Assembly (NCBI GenBank): GCA_902786615.1
Contig: CADADE010000030.1
Span: 1-27,421 of the forward strand
DNA from: Oscillospiraceae bacterium
GTDB lineage: Bacteria > Bacillota_A > Clostridia > Oscillospirales > Oscillospiraceae
DNA length: 27,421 nt
Direction of reading: 5' to 3'
Shown here: piece by piece, positions 1 through 6,053 of the stretch
Layout of the letters: every line of letters starts with the position of its first letter
Position numbering within the stretch: position 1 is the first letter of the stretch
Program-made: the position numbers and the translations under genes
Notes under the pieces: generated by a model
Databases searched by the model: none
The model's input: the letters and a program-made list of their open reading frames with translations, nothing else
What the model was told of the DNA's origin: nothing

Positions 1-29
1 CTCAGCAGCCATATGAAATCTGCGGGTAC

Positions 30-49
30 CACAGCACAGCTGTGCTGTG
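30..49. repeat. 20-bp perfect palindrome near window edge
   Basis: CACAGCACAG is followed directly by its reverse complement CTGTGCTGTG, with no spacer. It lies about 100 bases beyond the stop of the minus-strand metal ATPase. It could form a hairpin in RNA, but no run of U follows on either strand, so I do not call it a terminator. It might be an operator for a gene beyond the window edge. The rest of 1-145 shows no supported gene. Confidence 0.4.
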
Positions 50-145
50 AACGATTATTTAATTATTTCACTGTCCTCTTGACGGGATGCAGTTCACAAA
101 GCACGTCTGCCGGGGGCGTTCTGTCGTTTCTGCGGCACGGGTGGG

Positions 146-2029
146 TCAATTCCTCGTCCGCAGCGCGCGCATGGCGTTGAGCACCGCGAGGACCATCACG
201 CCCACGTCGGCAAAGATGGCGGCCCACATGCCCGCGAGGCCCAGCGCGCCCAGGAGCAGGCAGATCAGCTTGACCGCCAGGGCAAAGACAATGTTCTGGT
301 ACACAATGGAAATGCACTTGCGGGAGATGCGGATGGCCCGCGCGATCTTCATGGGGTCGTCGTCCATCAGCACCACGTCGGCGGCCTCAATCGCGGCGTC
401 CGAGCCCATGGCGCCCATGGCGATGCCGATGTCGGCGCGGGAGAGGACCGGCGCGTCATTGATGCCGTCGCCCACAAAGGCGAGCTTGCCCTTCCCGCCG
501 CGAAGCTCGTTCAGCAGCGCCTCCACCTTTTCCACCTTGTCGCCGGGCAGCAGACCGCTGTGGTATTCGTCAATGCCGACATGATCCGCTACCTGCTTTG
601 CGGCGCTCTCCGTGTCGCCCGTGAGCATCACGGTGCGCTCCACGCCCGCCGCCCGCAGGGCCTTGAGCGCCTCGCAGATATCCTCTTTCTCCGCGTCGGA
701 AATGAGGATGTGTCCCGCGTACTTCCCGTCCAGCGCGACGTGGACGACGGTGCCTGCGCTCCGGCAGGGGATGTAGTCCACGCCGAGGCGGTCCATGAGC
801 TTGTCGTTGCCCGCGGCGACGGCGGTGCCGTCCACCTTCGCCGTGACGCCGTGGCCGCTGATCTCCTCAATGTCGGACACACGGGCGCGGTCGGGCTCCT
901 TGCCGTAGTGGCGGCGCAGGCTCTGGCTGATGGGGTGGGAGGAGGCGCACTCGGCATGCGCGGCGTATTCGATGACCTCCGCCTCGCGCCCCTCGCTGTG
1001 GTGCACGCCGCTGACCTCGAAGACGCCCTTGGTGATCGTGCCGGTCTTGTCGAAGACCACGGTCTTCACCTGGGAGAGCGTTTCCAGGTAGTTCGAGCCC
1101 TTGATCAGAATACCTTCGCGGCTCGCCCCGCCAAGGCCGGCAAAGAAGCTCAGCGGAATGGAGATCACGAGCGCGCAGGGGCAGCTGATGACGAGGAAGG
1201 TCAGCGCGCGATAGGCCCAGACGCCGAAATCGGCGGGCAGACCCATCAGCAGGCGCACCAGTGGCGGCAGCAGCGCCAGCGCCAGCGCGCTGCAGCACAC
1301 CACGGGCGTATAGACTCGGGCAAATTTGGAGATGAAGTTTTCCGAGCGGGACTTGTGGGAGCTGGAATTCTCCACCAGCTCCAGAATCTTGCTGACGGTG
1401 GATTCGCCGAATTCCTTCGTGGTCTGCACGCGCAGCACGCCGCTCATGTTGATGCAGCCGCTGATCACGGCGTCCCCCGGCGCAACGTCGCGCGGGACGC
1501 TCTCCCCGGTGAGGGCGGCGGTGTTGACGCTGGAGCTGCCCTCCAGCACCGTGCCGTCGAGCGGGATGCGCTCGCCCGGCTGTACCACGATCACGCTGCC
1601 GACGGCGACCTCCTCCGGGTCGACCTGCTCGAGCTTTCCGTCGCGCTCGATGTTCGCGTAGTCCGGACGGATATCCATGAGCGCGGCGATGTTCTTCCGG
1701 CTCTTGCCCACGGCGATGCTCTGGAACAGCTCGCCGATCTGGTAAAAGAGCATGACAGCTACGGCCTCGTTAAAGTCGCCGCTGCCGTCGGCAACGGCGA
1801 GGGCGATCGCGCCGAGGGTGGCCACGGCCATCAGAAAGTTTTCGTCAAAGACCTGCCGGTTTTGAATCCCCTTTGCCGCCTTGCGCAGAATGTCCCAGCC
1901 GACCGCGAGGTACGCGGCGGCATACACGATGCACTTGGCCCAGAAAGGGAGCGGGACCAGATTCACCAGAATCAGCAGCGCGGCGGATACGGCGATCCGC
2001 CGCAGCATGGTTTTCTGCTTTCTGTTCAT
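146..2029 (-). CDS. cadA: Zn2+/Cd2+-type P1B heavy-metal exporting ATPase
   Basis: A 627-residue membrane pump that exports a soft divalent metal using ATP. Visible family motifs, in order: the actuator TGES (174-177), the metal-site CPC in TM6 (283-285), the phosphorylation site DKTGT (Asp327), the nucleotide-domain His-Pro (365-366) and the hinge GDGIND (520-525). The last membrane segments carry Lys587 and an Asp608-Val-Gly, the combination that in ZntA/CadA proteins marks Zn/Cd/Pb specificity (P1B-2) rather than copper. There is no N-terminal HMA domain: the protein starts almost at the first membrane helix, and the HMA domain is a separate gene two bases upstream. The ATG has only a weak Shine-Dalgarno, so it is probably translated by coupling to that gene. 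A divergent ArsR-type regulator supports metal-induced expression. Specificity between Zn, Cd and Pb cannot be settled here. Confidence 0.93.
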   Translation of the reverse strand: MNRKQKTMLRRIAVSAALLILVNLVPLPFWAKCIVYAAAYLAVGWDILRKAAKGIQNRQVFDENFLMAVATLGAIALAVADGSGDFNEAVAVMLFYQIGELFQSIAVGKSRKNIAALMDIRPDYANIERDGKLEQVDPEEVAVGSVIVVQPGERIPLDGTVLEGSSSVNTAALTGESVPRDVAPGDAVISGCINMSGVLRVQTTKEFGESTVSKILELVENSSSHKSRSENFISKFARVYTPVVCCSALALALLPPLVRLLMGLPADFGVWAYRALTFLVISCPCALVISIPLSFFAGLGGASREGILIKGSNYLETLSQVKTVVFDKTGTITKGVFEVSGVHHSEGREAEVIEYAAHAECASSHPISQSLRRHYGKEPDRARVSDIEEISGHGVTAKVDGTAVAAGNDKLMDRLGVDYIPCRSAGTVVHVALDGKYAGHILISDAEKEDICEALKALRAAGVERTVMLTGDTESAAKQVADHVGIDEYHSGLLPGDKVEKVEALLNELRGGKGKLAFVGDGINDAPVLSRADIGIAMGAMGSDAAIEAADVVLMDDDPMKIARAIRISRKCISIVYQNIVFALAVKLICLLLGALGLAGMWAAIFADVGVMVLAVLNAMRALRTRN

Positions 2030-2031
2030 AC

Positions 2032-2250
2032 TTACAGGTAAATCTCACAGTCCGGCTCGACCTTGCGGCAGGCCTTGAGCACGTTCTGCATGACCTTTGC
2101 GGGCTCGACCCCGTCTTCAAAATCCACGGTCATTTTCAGCGCCATAAAGCTTACCACCGCATCCTTCACGCCGGGGGTCTTCTTTGCGGCCTCTTCCATC
2201 AGATTCGCGCAGTTGGCGCAGTCCACTTCGATTTTATAGCTCTTTTTCAT
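2032..2250 (-). CDS. free-standing HMA metal-binding protein
   Basis: A 72-residue protein with the ferredoxin-like HMA fold pattern and one metal-binding loop, VDCANC, giving Cys11 and Cys14. It matches in size and motif the HMA domain normally fused to the N terminus of heavy-metal ATPases, and it is the first gene of the operon with the ATPase, so it probably delivers metal to the pump or regulates it. The ATG at 2250 is preceded by a strong GGAGGA seven bases away; a longer open frame to 2385 has no support and would run through the promoter. The acidic C-terminal half (Asp/Glu around 43-49, and a third Cys68) is unremarkable for the family. Confidence 0.88.
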   Translation of the reverse strand: MKKSYKIEVDCANCANLMEEAAKKTPGVKDAVVSFMALKMTVDFEDGVEPAKVMQNVLKACRKVEPDCEIYL

Positions 2251-2270
2251 TTTGCGTCCTCCGTTATTTC

Positions 2271-2290
2271 GATTAAGCGCTTGTTTAATC
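2271..2290. promoter_or_regulatory. candidate ArsR-family operator
   Basis: GATTAA, eight bases, TTAATC: perfect six-base arms. It lies just downstream of the expected start of the minus-strand transcript and contains the -35 hexamer of the plus-strand promoter, so one bound repressor could shut both genes. AT-rich dyads at such positions are typical for SmtB/ArsR/CadC repressors. Binding is inferred. Confidence 0.5.
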
Positions 2291-2309
2291 TTGATGTCTG
2301 GAGTATAAT
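2281..2309 (+). promoter_or_regulatory. sigma-A promoter of the ArsR-AraC regulator
   Basis: TTGTTT at 2281-2286, a 17-base spacer, and a perfect TATAAT at 2304-2309. The -10 box overlaps the -10 of the opposing promoter, so the two promoters should compete for polymerase. The expected start near 2316 leaves a leader of about 85 bases. Confidence 0.55.
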
Positions 2310-2330
2310 CCTGACGAAAAGCAAAGTCAA
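2302..2330 (-). promoter_or_regulatory. sigma-A promoter of the HMA-ATPase operon
   Basis: Read on the minus strand: TTGACT (2325-2330), a 17-base spacer, TATACT (2302-2307). This is close to consensus and well placed 50 bases upstream of the HMA gene. Confidence 0.7.
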
Positions 2331-2399
2331 CGCCCAGAAAAGCCTCTCTTCCAAAAGGGAGAAAAGGATTTCCGAATGGGCGCAAAGGGGGGATCGCCG

Positions 2400-3125
2400 A
2401 TGAAAACAGAGCTCATGCCCCACGACCACGGCAACGCGCGCCGCGCGGCGGCGCTGAAAATGCAGCTGCGGCGCGGCGGCAGCTTCGACACGGTGGCGGG
2501 TGTTTTTCAGCTTCTGGACGACGGCAGCCGCGTGCGCATCTTCTGGCTGCTGTGCCACTGTGAGGAGTGTGTACTCAATATCTCCGCGCTGACGGACATG
2601 TCCAGCCCCGCCGTATCCCACCATCTGCGGCTTTTGAAGGACGCGGGGCTTATCGAGAGCCGCCGGGAGGGCAAGGAGGTCTATTACCGCGCCGCCGACA
2701 CCCCGACGGTGAAGCTTTTGCACGGCGTGATCGAGAAGGCGATGGAGATTTCCTGCCCGGAGTTCGGGGAGGACGCCGAGACCGGGACGGCGGGCTTCAC
2801 GGCGGAGCAGGTTGAGACCGTGCGCCGCATGCACGATGAGCTTTTGCAGCACCCCGAAGAGCGCCCCACGATCGAAGAGCTTGCCCGGCGCTGCCTCATG
2901 AACCCCACCACCCTCAAGGCAGTGTTCAAGGCGGTCTACGGGGACTCGCTCGCCTCGCACATGAAGGAGCACCGCCTGGAAAAGGCGGCGGAGCTTTTGC
3001 GGCATGGGGAGCTCAGCGTCGCGGAGATCGCGTCCGCCGTGGGCTACGACAGCCCCAGCCGCTTCTCCGCGGCCTTCCGCGAGCGCTACCACATGCTGCC
3101 GACGGAGTACCGAAAGCAATTGTGA
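2400..3125 (+). CDS. ArsR-type metal repressor fused to an AraC-type DNA-binding domain
   Basis: A 241-residue protein with two different DNA-binding modules. Residues 30-120 form an ArsR/SmtB winged helix: the recognition segment is SSPAVSHHLRLLKDAGLI (68-85) and the wing is EGKEVYYR. Just before it, CHCEEC (Cys52, 54, 57) sits where ArsR proteins bind arsenic or cadmium through CxC. Residues 156-241 form an AraC-type double helix-turn-helix ending in the usual GYDSPSRFSAAFRERY pattern. It is divergent from the metal pump operon and probably senses the exported metal and releases the shared operator. The ATG at 2400 has AGGGGGG nine bases upstream; an ATG at 2376 is also possible with a weaker AAGGAT site. 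The fusion is unusual: ArsR repressors are normally about 100-120 residues and lack a second DNA-binding unit. Confidence 0.85.
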   Translation: MKTELMPHDHGNARRAAALKMQLRRGGSFDTVAGVFQLLDDGSRVRIFWLLCHCEECVLNISALTDMSSPAVSHHLRLLKDAGLIESRREGKEVYYRAADTPTVKLLHGVIEKAMEISCPEFGEDAETGTAGFTAEQVETVRRMHDELLQHPEERPTIEELARRCLMNPTTLKAVFKAVYGDSLASHMKEHRLEKAAELLRHGELSVAEIASAVGYDSPSRFSAAFRERYHMLPTEYRKQL

Positions 3126-3134
3126 ATCAAAAAA

Positions 3135-3160
3135 ACGCACGGACAGCCGTGCGTTTTTTT
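3135..3160 (+). terminator. intrinsic terminator of the ArsR-AraC gene
   Basis: ACGCACGG and CCGTGCGT form an eight-pair stem around a four-base loop, followed by seven T. It begins ten bases past the stop codon. Confidence 0.9.
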
Positions 3161-3163
3161 GCT

Positions 3164-3299
3164 TAAGGCAACACCGCACAATCCGCCTGCGGCATCTCCT
3201 GGAAAATTTGTGCCCTGATTTCGTCACTTTTTCTTGAGGTACACAAAGTACATCTGCGAATCAGGATCTGCTCTTGCCGAATTATGCGGTGTTGCCTTA
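3164..3299. mobile_element. 136-bp MITE-like palindromic element
   Basis: The ends are inverted repeats: TAAGGCAACACCGCACAAT at 3164-3182 and its reverse complement at 3281-3299, matching at 18 of 19 positions. Inside, CCTGATTTCG (3214-3223) faces CGAATCAGG (3257-3265), and the centre is GTAC-ACAAA-GTAC (3239-3251), so the whole element can fold as one long imperfect hairpin. It has no coding capacity. If the outermost TA is counted as target, the element is flanked by TA on both sides, as for IS630/Tc1-mariner-type MITEs. It lies between two convergent genes, right after a terminator. Only one copy is in this window, so mobility is inferred. Confidence 0.65.
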
Positions 3300-4028
3300 T
3301 ATGATCGGAAATCCGCCGTCCACATGCAGCACCTGCCCGGTGACATAGGAGGCGTCGGCGAGATACAGCACCGCCCGCGCGATCTCCTCCGGCGTGCCGA
3401 GCCTGCCGAGAGGGATCTCCTGCGCCAGCATGTCCAGCGTCTCCTGTCCCAGCACCTGCACCATATCGGTGTCGATGACGCCGGGAGCCACCGCGTTGAC
3501 GCGGATGCCGCTCGGTGCAAGCTCCGCCGCAAGCGAGCGGGTTAGGCCTATGATGGCGTGCTTGGTGGAGGAATATGTGACCTCGCAGGACGCGCCGTGG
3601 CGGCCCCAGATGGAGGACATGTTGATGATGCAGCCTGCATGCTCGTGCAGCATGTTCGGCAGCACCGCCTGGATCGTGTTGTAGCAGCCGCCCAGGTTCA
3701 CCGCGAAGACGCGGTCCCAGGTCGCCCGGTCGATGTCCTGAAAAAGCTGCTGCTTGGCAATGCCCGCGTTGTTGACGAGCAGCGTGATCTTCCCAAGCTC
3801 CTTTTCCGCGCGCGCGGCCATGGCCTTGACGGCCCCGGGATCGGCCACGTCCGCCTGTACCCAGATAGCGTCAGCCCCCTCTGCGCGCAGTTTTTTACAC
3901 AGCGCCTCGGCCAGATCCGCGCGCTCGATGCAGTTGAGGCAGACGGCATAGCCAGCCCCGGCCAGCGCCTCGGCGCAGGCCGCGCCGATCCCGCGGGACG
4001 AGCCGGTGACAAGCGCGACCTTTCTCAT
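3297..4028 (-). CDS. ymfI: SDR-family reductase, probably EF-P 5-aminopentanone reductase (FabG/YmfI type)
   Basis: A 243-residue NAD(P)H-dependent short-chain dehydrogenase. Visible: the Rossmann cofactor motif TGSSRGIG (8-15), NNAG (86-89), and the catalytic Asn111, Ser138/139, Tyr152 and Lys156 (YSSTK). The segment MSSIWGRHGASCEV before the catalytic Tyr, and the VDGGF end, recall the YmfI branch, which reduces the 5-aminopentanone group attached to elongation factor P in Firmicutes; FabG proper (3-oxoacyl-ACP reduction) is the alternative. It overlaps the stop of the upstream acyltransferase by four bases (ATGA), so they are co-translated. Its TAA stop is the last triplet of the MITE-like element, so the present C terminus may have been set by that insertion. 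The SDR call is firm; the EF-P role rests on recalled sequence resemblance. Confidence 0.82.
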   Translation of the reverse strand: MRKVALVTGSSRGIGAACAEALAGAGYAVCLNCIERADLAEALCKKLRAEGADAIWVQADVADPGAVKAMAARAEKELGKITLLVNNAGIAKQQLFQDIDRATWDRVFAVNLGGCYNTIQAVLPNMLHEHAGCIINMSSIWGRHGASCEVTYSSTKHAIIGLTRSLAAELAPSGIRVNAVAPGVIDTDMVQVLGQETLDMLAQEIPLGRLGTPEEIARAVLYLADASYVTGQVLHVDGGFPII

Positions 4029-4831
4029 TGCGCAGCCTCCTCGCCGAGATGCTCGGCAATACGGCTGCGGCAGCGGTTCGAGAGCTCCTGCGTGTTGACG
4101 GCGGTGACCTCCTCCACAGAAATGAGCTCCAGAATGTCAAGCTTCACATCGGTGCGGCGGAAGGGGAAGTTTTTGCCGACGTTCTCCGTACCCTGAATCG
4201 CGGCGACGACTACGGGCACCTTCGCCTTCTGCGCGATCTTGAAGGAACCGGCGTGGAAGGGGAGCAACTTCCCGGTTTTGCTGCGCGTCCCCTCGGGGTA
4301 GACGACCATGGAGCAGAGATCCCGCTTGAGATAGTCGATGGCCTGCAAAATCGACTTGAGCGCCTCGCGGTCGTTTTCCCGGTTGAGCGGGATAAAGCCC
4401 GCGCCGTAGGCCAGGGAAGCGATCAGGGGGATCTTCAGGTTCGAGGGCTTGGTGATGAAAGCCAGGTTATAGTCTTTCAGCACACTGGCCTTCACGATGG
4501 GATCAAATGCGGCGCGATGGTTGCATACCATCAGAAAGCGCCTGTCCTTTGGCAGCAGCTCTTTCCCGCTCACTTCGGTATGCACATGCGCATAGGAGCA
4601 GAGCGTGGCGGCAATATCGGCGACGCCGTAACGGTAAATCGGTTTCTGCTCCTGAATGGGCTTTGTGATGTCCACAGTCTGCGCAACGCAGACCCAAAAG
4701 ATGAGATAGAGCAGATTCAGCCCCGCAAAGACGCCGAGACCGATCAGCAGCGCCGCCCACACGGAATACCCCTTCAAAAGCGCGCCCGCAGCCGCGGCGG
4801 CGGACAGCAGCCGATAAACCCAAACCAGCAT
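4025..4831 (-). CDS. plsC: 1-acyl-sn-glycerol-3-phosphate acyltransferase (PlsC family)
   Basis: A 268-residue membrane-associated acyltransferase that adds the second acyl chain to lysophosphatidic acid to give phosphatidic acid. The catalytic motif NHRAAFD (104-110, His105 and Asp110, the HX4D motif) and the substrate-binding YPEGTRS (178-184) are intact, separated by the usual distance; FIPLNREND (146-154) matches the third PlsC block. Two hydrophobic stretches at about 1-18 and 24-50 anchor it in the membrane. The ATG is preceded by TTTGGAGGGAATTTC, an excellent ribosome site. Its product feeds CdsA, encoded about 10 kb away in this window. The next gene overlaps its end by four bases. 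Confidence 0.93.
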   Translation of the reverse strand: MLVWVYRLLSAAAAAGALLKGYSVWAALLIGLGVFAGLNLLYLIFWVCVAQTVDITKPIQEQKPIYRYGVADIAATLCSYAHVHTEVSGKELLPKDRRFLMVCNHRAAFDPIVKASVLKDYNLAFITKPSNLKIPLIASLAYGAGFIPLNRENDREALKSILQAIDYLKRDLCSMVVYPEGTRSKTGKLLPFHAGSFKIAQKAKVPVVVAAIQGTENVGKNFPFRRTDVKLDILELISVEEVTAVNTQELSNRCRSRIAEHLGEEAAQ

Positions 4832-4861
4832 GAAATTCCCTCCAAAGCGTTATGATTCATT

Positions 4862-4889
4862 ATTATATCGCTTCAAGGAAAAAATTCAA
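4862..4889 (-). promoter_or_regulatory. sigma-A promoter of the plsC-reductase operon
   Basis: On the minus strand: TTGAAT (4884-4889), 16-base spacer, perfect TATAAT (4862-4867), 31 bases upstream of the plsC start. Confidence 0.6.
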
Positions 4890-4899
4890 GTATTTGTCC

Positions 4900-4928
4900 T
4901 TGACCGCAATGCTGCGCTGAGGTACTCT
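4900..4928 (+). promoter_or_regulatory. candidate promoter of the S24-like gene
   Basis: TTGACC (4900-4905), 17-base spacer, TACTCT (4923-4928). The start would fall near 4935, about 13 bases before the ATG, leaving just room for the GGGAGG ribosome site. The -10 box is poor. Confidence 0.4.
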
Positions 4929-4947
4929 ATCGGCGGGAGGCGAGCGC

Positions 4948-5301
4948 ATGACGGAGGAATACACCCTGCTGCCGCGCACAGGGGAGACGCCTGACGGGGC
5001 GGATTTCTGCCTGCGGCTGGACAACGACTGTATGGAACCGTATCTGAAAAAGGGAGAGCTTTTGTATATCGACCGCAAGGAAACGCCGGAGGAGCTGCAG
5101 CCGGGAATTTTCCTGGTCCATGGCCGCGTCCTCTGCCGCCAGTGGTGTGAGGACAGCGCCGGGACGCTCCACCTGCTGTGCGCCAATCCCCGGCGCGAGC
5201 GGGAAAATCTCTCCCTGAGCCGTGCGGAAAAGGCGGCCTGCCTCTGCCTCGGTAGCGTGATCACGGGAAAACAGCTCCCCATGCCCGTTTACATCCCCTG
5301 A
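4948..5301 (+). CDS. S24/LexA-type peptidase-like domain protein, catalytic residues altered
   Basis: A 117-residue single-domain protein resembling the C-terminal autopeptidase domain of LexA and phage CI repressors, without any DNA-binding domain. The segment RLDNDCMEPYLKKGELLYID (23-42) matches the family pattern GDSMxPxxxxGDxxxxx, but the nucleophile position is Cys28 instead of Ser. The later Lys of the Ser/Lys dyad is not evident: the matching strand reads GRVLCRQW (59-66). The protein is therefore probably not an active LexA-type protease; it may be a Cys-dependent enzyme, a binding fold, or a signal-peptidase-like relic. The ATG has GGGAGG seven bases upstream. It sits alone before the two-component pair; no functional link is evident. 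Confidence 0.65.
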   Translation: MTEEYTLLPRTGETPDGADFCLRLDNDCMEPYLKKGELLYIDRKETPEELQPGIFLVHGRVLCRQWCEDSAGTLHLLCANPRRERENLSLSRAEKAACLCLGSVITGKQLPMPVYIP

Positions 5302-5378
5302 TGACCGGGATTTTCATGATGCTTTCAGGAACATGATCTATACTCACCGTGGATTACCATGACAGGGAGCTGTTGTAC

Positions 5379-6053
5379 ATGAAAATACTCATCATTGAGG
5401 ACGAAAAGCTGCTGGCCGATTCCATCAAGACCATGCTGGAGGGGCGCGGCTTTCAGGCGGAAGCCGTTTACGACGGGGAGACCGGCGCCGATTACGCCGA
5501 GCTCGGGATCTACGATCTGCTGATCCTGGACGTGATGATGCCGAAGATGGACGGCTACCAGGTGGCGCGGCGGGTGCGCGCACAGCGCTGCGGAACGCCG
5601 ATCCTGATGCTGACAGCCCGCTCAAGCCTGGAAGACCGGATCGAGGGGCTTAACGCCGGGGCGGATTATTATCTCACAAAGCCCTTTGATATGCGGGAGC
5701 TGCTCGCCTGCATCAATGCGCTGCTCCGGCGGCAGGGAAGCCAGGTGGACGAATTGGTGTTCGGCAATACCGCGCTGGATCTCGCCACCTCCATGCTGAT
5801 CTGCGGGGAGAAGAGCGTGCGCCTTTCCGCCAAGGAATTCGACGTGATGCGCCTGCTGCTGCAATATAAAGAGAGAAACCTTTCCAAAGAAGTGATCCTC
5901 GCCAAGGTCTGGGGCTATGACTCCAACGCGGTGGAGAATCATGTGGAGGTCTATGTGGGCTTTTTGCGCAAAAAGCTCAGGAGCATCGGCTCCAATCTTA
6001 AAATCGAGGCGCTGCGGCGGCTCGGCTATCATCTGGAGGTTGAGGAAGCTTGA
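5379..6053 (+). CDS. OmpR/PhoB-family response regulator
   Basis: A 224-residue two-component response regulator. The receiver domain (1-120) has the acidic pocket EDE (7-9), phospho-acceptor Asp51 in LILDVMMPKMDGY, switch Thr79 (MLTARS) and Lys101 (TKPFD). The C-terminal half (about 128-222) is a winged helix with LSAKEFDVMRLLL and an end block RRLGYHLE typical of the OmpR family. I chose the ATG at 5379, which has AGGGAG nine bases upstream, over a start at 5349 that adds ten residues before the usual MKILIIED beginning. It overlaps the kinase gene by four bases. Promoter sequence upstream is weak: TATACT at 5339-5344 has no good -35. The signal and targets are unknown. Confidence 0.93.
   Translation: MKILIIEDEKLLADSIKTMLEGRGFQAEAVYDGETGADYAELGIYDLLILDVMMPKMDGYQVARRVRAQRCGTPILMLTARSSLEDRIEGLNAGADYYLTKPFDMRELLACINALLRRQGSQVDELVFGNTALDLATSMLICGEKSVRLSAKEFDVMRLLLQYKERNLSKEVILAKVWGYDSNAVENHVEVYVGFLRKKLRSIGSNLKIEALRRLGYHLEVEEA

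Noticed and set aside
560..2041. 493-codon open frame on the plus strand
   Set aside because: It is exactly antisense to the metal ATPase, has no recognisable motif and no ribosome site; high-GC codon bias creates such frames.
5312..5344. Promoter for the two-component operon
   Set aside because: TATACT at 5339-5344 is a fair -10, but no -35 lies at the right distance. The two CATGAT copies (5315-5320, 5332-5337) are too short to call a regulator site.
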